Assembly: GCF_000195275.1 (NCBI RefSeq)
Contig: NC_015385.1
Location: forward strand, 2,062,501 to 2,126,500
Length of the DNA: 64,000 bases
Source of the DNA: Treponema succinifaciens DSM 2489
Lineage (GTDB): Bacteria > Spirochaetota > Spirochaetia > Treponematales > Treponemataceae
Direction of reading: 5' to 3'
The translations under genes were made by a program, and so were the position numbers. Shown in pieces: positions 34,397 to 44,835 of the stretch. A model generated the notes under the pieces. It saw nothing but the letters and a program-made list of their open reading frames with translations. It was not told where the DNA came from and made no database searches. How positions within the stretch are numbered: position 1 is the stretch's first letter; every line of letters begins with the position of its first letter.

Positions 34397-34738
34397 ATGA
34401 AAAGACTTTTTGTTGCGCTTGCAACATTTACGCTCGCGGTTACTTTGATGAGCTGTGGTGGTGAAAAACTTGCTGACACGACTTGGAAAGGCTCTGATAA
34501 TTATTGGAACTACACGCTTACGTTCACAAAGGATGAAGTAACTTTTAATCAGACTGACAAAGATACACAGAATCCTGTAAAACCAACCGAAATGACTGAA
34601 AAATACACCATAAAAGGCGACACAGTCTATATTATCAGCAGTTATAATGGAGAAAAAAATCCTTTCTGCACGATAAACGAAAATACTATTACAGTCGCCG
34701 CTGATGGCCAGACAATTAAATTTGCAAAACAAGAGTAA
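34397..34738 (+). CDS. Small lipoprotein, unknown
   Basis: A 113-residue lipoprotein: signal peptide with lipobox VTLMSC-GG, then a beta-rich domain (TTWKGSDNYWNYTLTFTKDEVTF, YTIKGDTVYII, NTITVAADGQTIKF) like lipocalin-type small lipoproteins. GGAGG lies 11-15 bases before the ATG. It is 15 bases upstream of the next gene, so both may be co-transcribed. Function unknown. Confidence 0.8.
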   Translation: MKRLFVALATFTLAVTLMSCGGEKLADTTWKGSDNYWNYTLTFTKDEVTFNQTDKDTQNPVKPTEMTEKYTIKGDTVYIISSYNGEKNPFCTINENTITVAADGQTIKFAKQE

Positions 34739-34753
34739 AAAAGGAAGAAAAAA

Positions 34754-35851
34754 ATGAAATTAAGGAAGATTATTATAGCCATATTAACAGCCACGACTTC
34801 ATTTGCCGCATTTGCGCAGAACGCAGATTATAACGTGCTTCTCTCAAAAGGCAAGGATTATGAAAATAAAAAGCAGTTCGTATATGCGTTGGGAACTTAT
34901 TATGATGCTGTTGCGGCAGAACCGACCGGGGATTCAAAAGAAGCCCAGGATGCTTTTAACACCTTGTTGGATTCCATAAAGAACGGAAATCCCGGAATCG
35001 GTGAATTTGATGAATTTGAGATTTATGACAGCTGGCTTGTTTTTTGCAAGGAATATGAGAAATATTGGACTGAATACAGCCCAAGAGCAATTATTTACGA
35101 ATTGGAAAGAGACAGCATTGACCGGACTACCAAAACTGGTAATTACAAAGTAAGTCTCAAATGTGAATGGTCAGCAAAATATAAAAGAATATCCGAAGCA
35201 GTCCTTGCCGGTCTTGAAAAATCATGGCAGGATGACTGGACTGGTATTCCTAAAAGATGGCCAAAAGAATCTGCATACATGGCAGAATTAAAAGGTACCA
35301 GACCAAAGAATTATACTCCAGGGGCTGATTTTGGAAGGTATTTTACTTCTGTAACAGATACATACTTAAAAAACGGGGCGGCTCTTTTTCAGTCTTATGA
35401 AGGCGATTATTTTTATGAAAAAGATTTTAGAAAGTATCCGTATTACTCGATTATTCCTGCCACATTTGTAGAAAACGCTTATTCTATTGACAGTTGGGGT
35501 AATCAACAAACAAAAAACGGTTGTCTTATTGACCTGAAAGTAAAAATTGCAGATGAAAACGGAAAAACTCTTTATACAAGCAGCCGCATCTCAATGATGG
35601 GTGGTGGCGACAGTATATATGGCTGTGTGTATATTTTTAAAAATATAGATCAGGCAACTATGAAATTGATTGACAGCGGAAAGGCAAAACTTGAGCTTGA
35701 TAGCGCTTTCCTTGAATACGGAAATCCACCAAAGTCGTTAGTTTCATTCGAGGCACCAGAAGACAGAACATGGCTGAAATCACTTCCGGAAGTAAAGATT
35801 GACAATGCAAAATTCGTATGGGGAAAAGATAAAGACGCTTTCGTTAAATAA
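34754..35851 (+). CDS. Secreted Treponema family protein (TPR-like N-terminus)
   Basis: A 365-residue exported protein (signal peptide ends FAAFA-QNA). Residues 25-160 are paralogous to the start of 61326-63455: both have YxxLLxxGKxYE, then Y-x-ALGTYYDA/MGAYWDA, and NGNPGIG-FD-FE/FS-YD-W, a TPR-like helical unit. The C-terminal half contains beta-rich sequence (KVKIADENGKTLYTSSRIS). No function can be assigned. Terminator at 35884-35924. Confidence 0.8.
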   Translation: MKLRKIIIAILTATTSFAAFAQNADYNVLLSKGKDYENKKQFVYALGTYYDAVAAEPTGDSKEAQDAFNTLLDSIKNGNPGIGEFDEFEIYDSWLVFCKEYEKYWTEYSPRAIIYELERDSIDRTTKTGNYKVSLKCEWSAKYKRISEAVLAGLEKSWQDDWTGIPKRWPKESAYMAELKGTRPKNYTPGADFGRYFTSVTDTYLKNGAALFQSYEGDYFYEKDFRKYPYYSIIPATFVENAYSIDSWGNQQTKNGCLIDLKVKIADENGKTLYTSSRISMMGGGDSIYGCVYIFKNIDQATMKLIDSGKAKLELDSAFLEYGNPPKSLVSFEAPEDRTWLKSLPEVKIDNAKFVWGKDKDAFVK

Positions 35852-35883
35852 GCATGGCTCCGTATTTTTTAATCGGTAAGACA

Positions 35884-35924
35884 AAGAAATTATGAGTGCA
35901 TGGGCAATGCGCTCATAATTTCTT
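35884..35924 (+). terminator. Intrinsic terminator
   Basis: AAGAAATTATGAG pairs with CTCATAATTTCTT around GTGCATGGGCAATGC, with a partial T-run. It ends the lipoprotein/secreted-protein transcript. Confidence 0.7.
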
Positions 35925-36007
35925 TAAGGTTTATACAAACATTAAAAACGGCAAAGTCAAGGTCTTGAGCATAACCGTGTCTTGACCAGACGTATGGGAG
36001 ATATAAA

Positions 36008-36340
36008 ATGAAAGAGGCGATAATCGGCGGAATCTTTGCGTTGCTCGGCTCTTTGGTCACATTTTTGGGGACGTATCTTTCAACCTTAAATACAAAAAAA
36101 GAAGAACGGACCAGAAGGCGGATAAAGAACTACCTTGAAGAATTAAAGGGGTTCTACAACCTTGAGCAGCTTTACATGAAAGCCGTCGCACAGTTGCGCG
36201 GAAAAATTCCGGAAAATCAGGAAAGTGCAAGTCCGCTTGGAATTCAGAAAGAATTCCGCAAGGCAAATGAGGAAGAATGCGGTATTATTCTTTCAATGAC
36301 AGACCACAAGGCAGATAAATTGCTTGCCGATTTGGAATAA
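36008..36340 (+). CDS. Small membrane-anchored helical protein
   Basis: A 110-residue protein with one N-terminal membrane helix (IIGGIFALLGSLVTFLGTYL) and a charged coiled-coil-like tail (KKEERTRRRIKNYLEELKG). It resembles phage-like or defence-associated small membrane proteins, but I do not recognise the family. ATG follows GGGAG 10-14 bases upstream. Confidence 0.65.
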   Translation: MKEAIIGGIFALLGSLVTFLGTYLSTLNTKKEERTRRRIKNYLEELKGFYNLEQLYMKAVAQLRGKIPENQESASPLGIQKEFRKANEEECGIILSMTDHKADKLLADLE

Positions 36341-36398
36341 AACAAAAGCAAAAGTTTGCAAAATAAGCGTTGTGGAATAAAAGCAACGCTTGTTTTTT

Positions 36399-36679
36399 CT
36401 ACAGCCTCAATAAATCAGCATGAGTTCCGGTGCGTGAAAGCGTAAGAATCAGTTCCGTCTTGTTCTTTATATAGACCAGAATCCAGTCGGCTGAATGTGC
36501 AGTTCCCGGAATTTCTTCAGCTTGCCTTTCAGCTGGTGGTCGCAGTACTTTTCGGGGAGCTTTTTGCCGCTTTTCAGCCATTCCAAAACTTCTGTAAGAG
36601 CATTCATGTCAAGATGTCTCTTTTCTGCAAGACGAACATCTTTTTTGAACGATGATGTATAAATCAGTCTATATGTCAT
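36399..36679 (-). pseudogene. YafQ/RelE-type toxin with one frameshift
   Basis: The frame from 36679 encodes MTYRLIYTSSFKKDVRLAEKR and continues through KYCDHQLKGKLKKFRELHI; then a one-base loss near 36,488 shifts the frame. The rest is in the next frame (DWILVYIKNKTELILTLSRTGTHADL), the conserved YafQ C-terminus with the catalytic His. It would be a translation-dependent mRNA nuclease. No intact DinJ/RelB antitoxin is upstream; a short relic of a response regulator is there instead, so the toxin is silent. Confidence 0.8.
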
Positions 36680-36728
36680 GATTTGTACTCTGGCTAATCC
36701 TCTGCTACAGAGTCGCTGTCGCCTGGGA

Positions 36729-36783
36729 CATTTTTTGAGACAAAGCCCTTGATTTTTGCTCCATTGTTTTTACAACAAAGCCG
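36729..36783 (-). pseudogene. Fragment of a response-regulator gene
   Basis: About 55 bases match 33908-33965 of the locus A response regulator at roughly 90 percent (coding for FVVKTMEHKIKGFVSKN), with small differences. It is a gene fragment left by duplication or recombination. Confidence 0.65.
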
Positions 36784-36790
36784 TGTTCTA

Positions 36791-37381
36791 TCATTTTTTT
36801 GCAAGAATCAAAGTGTAATAACAACCGTCGCTGACATTATTTGCTCCAGACTTATTTACACTACTGACAGCAAACCAATTCACATCTGGATTTTCAAGAT
36901 TTTTTCTGGTTCGGGAATTTGAAGCCCAAAGATTTACAATTTCATCGGCTGCAACATCATCCATAGTCATAATCTTGCTAAAAGCAACATTTTGAGCAAC
37001 GAATTTATAGCCAGCAGATATTTTTTTCACATTTATATTAAAAATCTGCTTTTTATTTGCCATTTTTTTTGAATGAGTTTTGCAGATTTCATGCAAGCCC
37101 GAATCATAGTACATGATAGAATCCGGGCGTCTTTGTTTTATGTATTTATTGATTGCATCCAGAATTTTCTTATCATAAAAACCGCAACTATAGAAACCGT
37201 TTGTCGGAACACAGGCTTCATCCGCAAGCTTTTGTTCCTTCACGGACTGAAATTCTTCTGATGTTATTGAATTTATATATTCAGAGTTTTCCTCTGCCCA
37301 TGAAACTGAATCGCATGAAAGCGAATCGCATGAAACTAAAAATCCAAAGGAAAACAAAGAAATCAACAAGGATTCCAGCAA
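36791..37381 (-). CDS. CAP-domain lipoprotein
   Basis: A 196-residue lipoprotein: signal peptide with lipobox FGFLVSC-DS, then about 100 residues of linker with two cysteines, and a CAP/SCP-like domain (LHEICKTHSKKMA, YKFVAQNVAFS, AADEIVNLWASNSRTRKNL, VNWFAVSS). The Trp-x2-Ser-x-x-TR-x-N stretch is the CAP signature. CAP proteins in bacteria have unclear roles. The start is a TTG at 37381; no ATG precedes the hydrophobic stretch in this frame. Confidence 0.7.
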   Translation of the reverse strand: MLESLLISLFSFGFLVSCDSLSCDSVSWAEENSEYINSITSEEFQSVKEQKLADEACVPTNGFYSCGFYDKKILDAINKYIKQRRPDSIMYYDSGLHEICKTHSKKMANKKQIFNINVKKISAGYKFVAQNVAFSKIMTMDDVAADEIVNLWASNSRTRKNLENPDVNWFAVSSVNKSGANNVSDGCYYTLILAKK

Positions 37382-38068
37382 AAATTTTCTATTTAATATA
37401 GATTTATTTTAATGAAAATTGATACTTTGTCAATCTTGCATAATAAGCTGTTATTTTACAACCGTCAAAATCATCTTTAATTTTTAATTTTGTAAGCGCC
37501 TTCAGCGAATGTGAAACATTTTTTTTGCATTACAATTATCTGGCCGGCTTTCAAAATATGCGGAACTCCTAAGACTGTGATTTCAGTTTTTCCCTCTTTG
37601 TATTGAACCAAATCTTTCCGAACAAGCGGAGCTGCGTCTTCAACATTTTTAATAAGTTTTTCTTCTATATTATTGCGTCTAAATCCACAGAAGAATTTTT
37701 ATTTGATTCATAGTGATATATTTATAGAAGAAAAAGATTTTTCGATAGACTTTGATAGCTGGCTTAAGGATTTAAAAGGTGAGCACGCGAAAACAAATGT
37801 TTGAATTTGCTCTGGGGCGAAGCCGTAGCCCGCAACAACGTAAAACCGTTTTTTCTTGCAGGCTTTTTTATAACCTGAATAAAAACATTTCTTGTTTCCA
37901 TTTCGTTCTCCTTGCAGGCATTAAACTGCCTATTTTGGAATTTGACACCTGTCGGAATAAAGTACGGAACCGGAATAGGATGTGTTGAATATGTCCCCAG
38001 GTTACAGCAAAACTTTGAAGCCAAGTGCGACCATCACGGGGAACGTCATAACTGATTTCTTCGCTTTT
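37382..38068. other. Degraded region with gene relics
   Basis: No intact gene. On the minus strand 37489-37680 is open and reads APLVRKDLVQYKEG, KTEITVLGVPHILKAGQIIVM, like a decayed cupin. On the plus strand 37681-37803 reads FYLIHSDIFIEEKDFSIDF to a stop (C-terminal relic). At 37760-37905 the minus strand reads METRNVFIQVIKKPARKN. None has an acceptable start and length, so these are remains of lost genes. Confidence 0.5.
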
Positions 38069-38956
<888 letters not shown>

Positions 38957-39421
38957 ATATGTCTCCTGAAAGTAAATTGTTTTCTAAAATAAGAGTAGCG
39001 TGCAGACAGACCTTTTGTACAATAAAACTTTCGTAATGCGGTATTCGCCGTGCGCATAGCGCTAACGCATTTTTTTCCTAAACCATTTTCTACAAACACA
39101 AATATTTTCGTCGCTTAATTAGGCCTTTTTATTTTCTCTCACACCTGCCCTTTAAACTTCCTTCTGAACTTTACAGTCTTTCATATGTAAATGTTAATGA
39201 ATAATAAGAATCATCTTCCGTGATAACATTTTGTTTTTCTTCTTCACTTTCTTTGTTATTAACCATGCATTTTATCCATTCGAAAGATTAGCCGTTATCT
39301 TTTTTTTGTAACAATAATTTGCAAAGTACACCATAGGGCTAAGAATATTCTTTTTACTCCCGAAATTTCCGGGAGTAAACCCCCTACAAAACACATTATT
39401 TTTCATTGTATAATCGTTTTT
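38957..39421. other. Intergenic region
   Basis: About 465 bases without a supported gene. The TATAAT at 39409-39414 (7 bases before the ATG of the next gene) is the promoter of locus B. Confidence 0.6.
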
Positions 39422-40066
39422 ATGAGAAAAAGCATAATTCTTGTTGATGATCACGCGCTTTTACTGAACGGAATTAAAAACTGGATAGAAAATCATTCGG
39501 ATTATAAGGTGGAATTTCAGGCAAGTAACGTCGAAGAATGTAAGGAAATCCAGAATCAGTTTGAGAAAGGAAGTATTAAGGCTGATGATTTTCTTGCGTT
39601 CGTAGATATTTCCTTTAAGTCTTCCGATTCGCAGATGGAAAACTCCGGTTTTGGCATCATCAAAGAATTTTCAGCTCTGGGGATTCCCTGCATTGCCTAT
39701 TCCAGCCACGACTCCGGCGGCTTTATTGAACACGCAACAAGCTCTGCCGTGGGGGCAAAAGGCTTTGTTTCAAAAACGGCAGATGAATCCATTCTGCTAG
39801 CAGCAATCAATTCGGTGGCAAATGGCGGAATTTATATTCAGGCTGAGCTTGTAACCGGGCTTCTGGAAGTGCGCGACATCACCCAGACCTTCACTAAAAA
39901 GGAAAAGCTCGTCGCCGACACGCTGACTATCCACAACACAAATGCCGAAGTTGCCGCCGCCCTGGGAATTGCGGAAAAAACTGTCGTAAATTATCTGACA
40001 ATTTTGTATGATAAGGCAGGAGTAGAAAATAAACTCAAGTTTCTTGAAAAAATGGGAAGATTATGA
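39422..40066 (+). CDS. LuxR-type response regulator, locus B
   Basis: A 214-residue NarL/FixJ-type regulator: ILVDDHALLLNG acidic pocket, Asp in AFVDISFKS, KGFVSKTADE, and a C-terminal helix-turn-helix (FTKKEKLVADTLT, then NAEVAAALGIAEKTVVNYL). Parallels 33627-34229, with the same KGFVSK and GGIYIQ/GGTYIQ stretches. A -10 box lies 7 bases before the ATG; there is no ribosome binding site. It overlaps the next gene by 4 bases. Confidence 0.92.
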   Translation: MRKSIILVDDHALLLNGIKNWIENHSDYKVEFQASNVEECKEIQNQFEKGSIKADDFLAFVDISFKSSDSQMENSGFGIIKEFSALGIPCIAYSSHDSGGFIEHATSSAVGAKGFVSKTADESILLAAINSVANGGIYIQAELVTGLLEVRDITQTFTKKEKLVADTLTIHNTNAEVAAALGIAEKTVVNYLTILYDKAGVENKLKFLEKMGRL

Positions 40067-40653
40067 AATCCAAAAAGATTGCATTCACAGGACTTTTATG
40101 CCTCCTTGCTCTTATATTGAACATTGCAAGCGCAATGCTGGCCTCCACCCTCAAGCTCCCGGCCTTTTTAGACACAATTTTTACCGTGGCAATTACTTTT
40201 TATTCAGGTCTGATTCCCGGAATCATCGTAGCCACCCTTTTTAACCCGGTTATGACACTTCTCCGCTGTGCTATGACCGGTAGTGAAATTTTCCTGTATG
40301 ATTTTTTGTATGGAATCTGCGGAATTCTCATTGTAATAGCCAGTTGGCTTTTCAGCCGCAACAAAAAAGAGTTTCATTTTAATCGCCGCGTCACCCTTCT
40401 TTACCTTCTGATAATCGTTTTCTTCTCAACCTTTCTAAGCTCATTTTCTGCAAGCGCACTGGACACCTTTATCCGCCCGCTTTTTGAAAAAGCATCGGGC
40501 TTTTCGGCAATCGACGACATTTCCCTGATCTTTCAGAAATTGAATTTCAGCGTATTTTTGTCCTATCTTTTACCCCGCATTCCAATTACGCTTTTAGACC
40601 GTTTTATCTGTACCTTTGCCGCATACGGCATTTATTCGGGGCTTCGTAAATGA
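40063..40653 (+). CDS. Polytopic membrane protein, ECF S-component-like, locus B
   Basis: A 196-residue protein with about six membrane helices (GLLCLLALILNIASAMLAS, FLDTIFTVAITFYSG, and others). The C-terminal LLDRFICTFAAYGIYSG is nearly the same as in 32596-33213, and both have a D-T-I-F motif after the first helix (CDTIFIMALSF versus LDTIFTVAITF). It overlaps both neighbours by 4 bases, so regulator, membrane protein and kinase form a coupled operon. Confidence 0.82.
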   Translation: MKSKKIAFTGLLCLLALILNIASAMLASTLKLPAFLDTIFTVAITFYSGLIPGIIVATLFNPVMTLLRCAMTGSEIFLYDFLYGICGILIVIASWLFSRNKKEFHFNRRVTLLYLLIIVFFSTFLSSFSASALDTFIRPLFEKASGFSAIDDISLIFQKLNFSVFLSYLLPRIPITLLDRFICTFAAYGIYSGLRK

Positions 40654-41471
40654 CAGAGCTTGATTTGCAGGATTTAACTTCCGCCCTCAGTCTTTACACT
40701 TCATTTTTTATCTTTCTTGTCGTCCTTACTTTTGCAGCCTTTATCATCCTTATGGTGATTTTGATTCACAACATTAAATCCCGCAAAAATCCTAAGAATA
40801 ACCGCCAATTTATTGAAGAAACAATTGCCGTGCAGGAAGAAGAGCGCCGCCGCATCAGTCAGGAACTTCACGACACGGTAAGCCAGAACATAAAAGCCCT
40901 GCTGCTTACCCAGAAGGAAGTCAAAGACCACTGCAGGGACACAAATCTCCTTACAGAACTTGAAAAAATCATCAGCCTGGAAAAGAAAAATCAGAAGGAA
41001 CTGAGGGCCATAATCCAGAATCTTTCTGTTCCTGCCCTTGCAAGCATTCCCTTTAAAACCGTCATAAATGATTTGTGCGAGCAGTTTTATGCCCAGAGTA
41101 AAATCCCCTGCAAATTTTTTGTTGACCCAGACCTTTCTTTAGACACCTTCACCACTGAACAAAAACATCATATCCTGCGCATTATTCAGGAAGCCTTGAA
41201 CAATACCCGGGCCCACGCTAAGACCGAAGAAACGAGCGTTGTTATAAGAAAAATTTCTGACCCGCAGAAAAACAGCAACCTGATTCGCATTATGATTTTT
41301 GATGACGGACTGGGTTTCGATTCTGAAAAACAGATGGCTCCGGGCAACGCGACTTCTCACTTCGGCATGAGCGGAATGGAAATGCGGGCTAAGCTCCTGG
41401 GTGGCAATTTTTCTGTAAACAGCTCGCCAGATACAGGAACCGAAGTACAGCTGGAGCTTCCCCTGCAGTAA
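40650..41471 (+). CDS. Sensor histidine kinase, locus B
   Basis: A 273-residue kinase with one N-terminal membrane helix (FIFLVVLTFAAFIILMVILI), HisKA_3 H-box RRRISQELHDTVSQNI, and a HATPase (NNTRAHAK, FDDGLGFDS, HFGMSGMEMRAKLLGGNFS). It lacks the extracytoplasmic domain of locus A's kinase, so the membrane protein encoded just upstream may be the sensor. It overlaps that gene by 4 bases. Confidence 0.92.
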   Translation: MTELDLQDLTSALSLYTSFFIFLVVLTFAAFIILMVILIHNIKSRKNPKNNRQFIEETIAVQEEERRRISQELHDTVSQNIKALLLTQKEVKDHCRDTNLLTELEKIISLEKKNQKELRAIIQNLSVPALASIPFKTVINDLCEQFYAQSKIPCKFFVDPDLSLDTFTTEQKHHILRIIQEALNNTRAHAKTEETSVVIRKISDPQKNSNLIRIMIFDDGLGFDSEKQMAPGNATSHFGMSGMEMRAKLLGGNFSVNSSPDTGTEVQLELPLQ

Positions 41472-41483
41472 AGCGGAGAGTAA

Positions 41484-42008
41484 ATGAAAAAGAACCGCCC
41501 GAAGAAATACGAGGAGAGCCTTAAAAACTGTATTTTACTCGCACGAATAGAATTCTTCACAATTTCTGCAGATCCAGATGACCAATATCAGAACCAGCTT
41601 GCAGAAAAAATATTTCAAATACAGAGAAAAATAGAAAATAAACAAAAGGATAACGGGCTTTTTGGCGGCCGCTACGGAGTAAAGTGGTATCAGCAGCTCT
41701 TTACAAATTTTGCGACGAACTTAGGCATTTCAAAAATGTGCCCCATTTACCGCCTGCCAGGCTTTTACGCTTTTGACAACGCAAATCCCCGCCGCGTCTA
41801 CCAAAAATGGTGCGCCGCCTTTGACGGTCTTCTTTCTAAAAGCGACATAGACTTAATCGTTTCTGCCGCCATAAAAAATGACGATAACTTCTACGAATAC
41901 GGCATTAAAGCCTGGGAAAATATGCAGGAACAAAAACGCTGGAACCTTACCGGCGAACTCATTACCATCTGGCGATATTGGAAAAAGAAAATTACGGGAA
42001 ACGATTAG
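41484..42008 (+). CDS. Hypothetical protein
   Basis: A 174-residue soluble protein rich in charged residues (MKKNRPKKYEESLKNCILLA, LFGGRYGVKWYQQLFTNF). I do not recognise it. Start supported by a weak GCGGAG 8-13 bases upstream. It follows the kinase by 12 bases and may belong to the same operon. Confidence 0.6.
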   Translation: MKKNRPKKYEESLKNCILLARIEFFTISADPDDQYQNQLAEKIFQIQRKIENKQKDNGLFGGRYGVKWYQQLFTNFATNLGISKMCPIYRLPGFYAFDNANPRRVYQKWCAAFDGLLSKSDIDLIVSAAIKNDDNFYEYGIKAWENMQEQKRWNLTGELITIWRYWKKKITGND

Positions 42009-42095
42009 CTTCTTCTTGACGATTTCTTTTTTCAGCATTATCATTTTACTCGGATAAAACCGAGTCGGAAATATTCGAGTAAAAAGGAGATGCAT

Positions 42096-43496
42096 ATGGC
42101 AATAGGGGAAGTTTTCTTTGGAAGAAAAGAAAATATCAAAGCAATTTCAAGATTTTTCAATTCAGATAATAATGATGCAGCCCTAATTTACGGTCGTCGG
42201 CGGGTTGGCAAAACAGAACTGATTAAGCATTGCCTGAAACAAACAAAAACAACTTCTATCTATTATGAATGTAAAGAAACCTCTGAGCTGAATAATGTCA
42301 AATCCCTTTGTGAAATCATTTCAGAAACTTTTGGTCTGCCGCCTTTAGCCTTTGATACCTTTGAATCAACACTTGCTTTTCTCTATAAGCAAGCTGCAAA
42401 AAAAGAATTAATCCTTGTGATTGATGAATATCCTTATATCAGGAAAGTTGTAGAGGGATTAGACAGCATTATTCAGTCTTTTATCGACAATAACAAGTCT
42501 ACTTCCAGATTAAAGCTGATTTTATGTGGCTCTTACGTAGAAACCATGAAGTCTTTGCTCTCGGAAGAAAATCCGCTCTTTGGTCGTTTTGATTTAGTTA
42601 TGAATCTTAAAGCTATGGATTATTATGAATCAGCTCTCTTCTATAAAGATTTCAGTGATGAAGATAAGGTTCGCTTATATTCTGTTTTTGGCGGAATCCC
42701 TTATTACAACAGGCGCATAGATTCATCAAAGACAGTTAAACAGAATATAATTGATTTGATTGCCAGTCCCGGCAGCCGTTTTGAAAATGAAGTTCAAATG
42801 CACCTGAAATCTGAAATTTCCAAAATGCAGAATGCGTATGAGGTTTTTGAAGCTCTGGCAAAAGGATTTGTTCGATTTAAAGATATTCTCTCTCAATCAC
42901 AAGTCTCAAGTTCACCAACGCTTGCAGATGTTCTTGATAAATTAATAAATATGGATATCGTTGTAAAAGAATCTCCAATTAATGATGAAAATAACAAGAA
43001 GAAAGCCGGCTATTATATTTCAGACCAGCTGACTTTATTTTATTTCAAATACATTTACAGAAATCTTTCAAGACTTGCAGTAATGGAGTCTGAAGCTTTC
43101 TATGATAAATTTATTGAACCAGATTTTGAAGAACATTATGTTCCACAGGCTTTCGAACAGATTTGCCGACAATTTTTAATCCGTAAAAATCGCTCAGGAG
43201 AATTAGCTGATTCGTTTGAAAAAATTGGAAAATACTGGTATGACGATCCTATAAATCACAAAAATGGAGAGTTTGATGTAGTCACTGAAAACGATAATTC
43301 CTATATCTTTTACGAAGCAAAATTCCGTGAAGGTAAATTAGACAAAAATCTCATTTGGAACGAAATCCAGCAGGTAAATAGCACAGGTTTAGTTTGCAGC
43401 AAATACGGATTTTTCTCTAAATCTGGGTATAAAGAGATTGACGAGTCCCATAGGCAGCAGTTGATTCTTTATAAGCTGGAAGATTTGTATCAGTAA
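42096..43496 (+). CDS. AAA-type ATPase with C-terminal nuclease-like domain (DUF234 family)
   Basis: A 466-residue protein. The N-terminal ATPase has Walker A YGRRRVGKTELIK (about residue 31) and Walker B LILVIDEYPYI. The helical part contains FGGIPYYNRRID and a winged helix (FVRFKDILSQ). The C-terminal DUF234-like domain (residues 300-466) ends with EFDVVTENDNSYIFYEAKFREGK, a PD-(D/E)XK-like core (D, then E-x-K). This family is widespread in archaea and anaerobes with unknown physiological role. Start at 42096 with AAGGAG 8-13 bases upstream. Confidence 0.85.
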   Translation: MAIGEVFFGRKENIKAISRFFNSDNNDAALIYGRRRVGKTELIKHCLKQTKTTSIYYECKETSELNNVKSLCEIISETFGLPPLAFDTFESTLAFLYKQAAKKELILVIDEYPYIRKVVEGLDSIIQSFIDNNKSTSRLKLILCGSYVETMKSLLSEENPLFGRFDLVMNLKAMDYYESALFYKDFSDEDKVRLYSVFGGIPYYNRRIDSSKTVKQNIIDLIASPGSRFENEVQMHLKSEISKMQNAYEVFEALAKGFVRFKDILSQSQVSSSPTLADVLDKLINMDIVVKESPINDENNKKKAGYYISDQLTLFYFKYIYRNLSRLAVMESEAFYDKFIEPDFEEHYVPQAFEQICRQFLIRKNRSGELADSFEKIGKYWYDDPINHKNGEFDVVTENDNSYIFYEAKFREGKLDKNLIWNEIQQVNSTGLVCSKYGFFSKSGYKEIDESHRQQLILYKLEDLYQ

Positions 43497-43676
43497 ACTC
43501 GCCTTGTGTACGTAAGGTATTAACTCCCAATATAATCAGGAAAAATTTCCTTTTATTTCTTAAGAGTTTCCTCCCAATACAGAATAAAATTTTCAGTGTA
43601 AAATTGATTTTGTTACAAAAAAATGATTTTTTGCTGCATGACTTATTTATATTATGCAGGCAATTGTGGAGGAAAA

Positions 43677-44726
43677 ATGAGAAAGATAACAGAAACAAAA
43701 AACATTTTTAAGGTGCTGGATATTGGCCACTTGGAAAACTATCACAGCAATATGCTTGCATGGCTTTTAGATGTTAACGGCGGCCATCATATTGGTTCAA
43801 CTTATTTTAGAAATCTTGTCAGCGGTCCTATTCAAAAAAAATCTCAAAAAGAGATGGAAGAAACTGTTGATATGGACTGGGAATCATTTAGTGTGTACCG
43901 CGAATTCCCTGTAGAAAATGATGAGAAAAAAGGCTTTATCGACATTTTCTGCATTTCTGAAGAGAAAAAATGCGTAATCTATATTGAAAACAAAGTCGAA
44001 AGCTCTGAACATTCAAATCAATTGCAGCGCTATGCAGATTTTGTAGAACAAGAATATTGCGAAAAAGGCTACAAAGCGCTCTTTATGTATTTTACACCAA
44101 CAGGCGAAACTCCTTCTGATGCACGCTGGATAAAAAAGAATTACAGAGACCTGTATGACATTACCCGCACAGCAATAGGAAATATCGTTGACGGCAAAAT
44201 AAGAGGCATTGTGGAAGATTACGGAGATGTTCTTCTTAGTCTTTTTGCTAACACACGTGATTTTAAAAGTTGCATCACAGAAGTGAATGAAAGCATCGTT
44301 GCAAAGGACTTTTCAAACTTAGAATGTGCCGGAATCACATCAATGAATACTCTATACAAAGATTCTTCACTGACCCGCTTCGCTCCTGCAGATACGACAG
44401 GCGGCTACATGAACACAACTGATTTGTGCTACATCAATATCAAAATGGAAGACTCGCAACGAAAAAAAGGCACGCTTGCCTGTGTGCTTACATTTACCAA
44501 TCACCCTAAAAATCTTGAAGAAGGCTCTGAATTTAGAAAATGCTTTCCTAACGCAGGACTGAATTTTCGTTGGTATAATGCAATCACAATTGAAGAGAAA
44601 TTCTTAAACGATGGCGAAAAGTTACGGGATTTTCTTATGAGCAACGAATGTCAGGAGCGTTTAGGTGCCGTGGTAAAGAGCCTGCTTTCTAAGATGAAAG
44701 ACGAAATCAAGGCAAAGGCTCTGTAG
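43677..44726 (+). CDS. PD-(D/E)XK nuclease superfamily protein
   Basis: A 349-residue protein with the PDDEXK_4 core: GFIDIFCISEEKKCVIYIENKVES (D, then E-x-K) and a conserved Gln-rich QLQRYADFV. It resembles nuclease-like proteins often associated with defence or restriction. The start is the ATG after GGAGG at 43668-43672. A weak hairpin-T-run (GCGG-CCGC, TTTTT) at 44754-44775 may terminate it ahead of the RiPP cluster. Confidence 0.82.
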   Translation: MRKITETKNIFKVLDIGHLENYHSNMLAWLLDVNGGHHIGSTYFRNLVSGPIQKKSQKEMEETVDMDWESFSVYREFPVENDEKKGFIDIFCISEEKKCVIYIENKVESSEHSNQLQRYADFVEQEYCEKGYKALFMYFTPTGETPSDARWIKKNYRDLYDITRTAIGNIVDGKIRGIVEDYGDVLLSLFANTRDFKSCITEVNESIVAKDFSNLECAGITSMNTLYKDSSLTRFAPADTTGGYMNTTDLCYINIKMEDSQRKKGTLACVLTFTNHPKNLEEGSEFRKCFPNAGLNFRWYNAITIEEKFLNDGEKLRDFLMSNECQERLGAVVKSLLSKMKDEIKAKAL

Positions 44727-44835
44727 AGGAAAAAAACGCTAAGTCTTATAAATTGCGGTATTTGCCGCTTTTTATAGCCCTGCGTTGCAGGACACAGATT
44801 CGGAAAACGAATCTTATCAAGCTGAGGTAATTCAT

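Noticed and set aside
39171-39267. Short minus-strand peptide near 39.2 kb
   Set aside because: Careful reading shows the frame stops after about twelve codons.
44785-44835. Longer N-terminus of the RiPP precursor
   Set aside because: The ATG at 44836 has the better-placed ribosome binding site and gives a normal precursor length.
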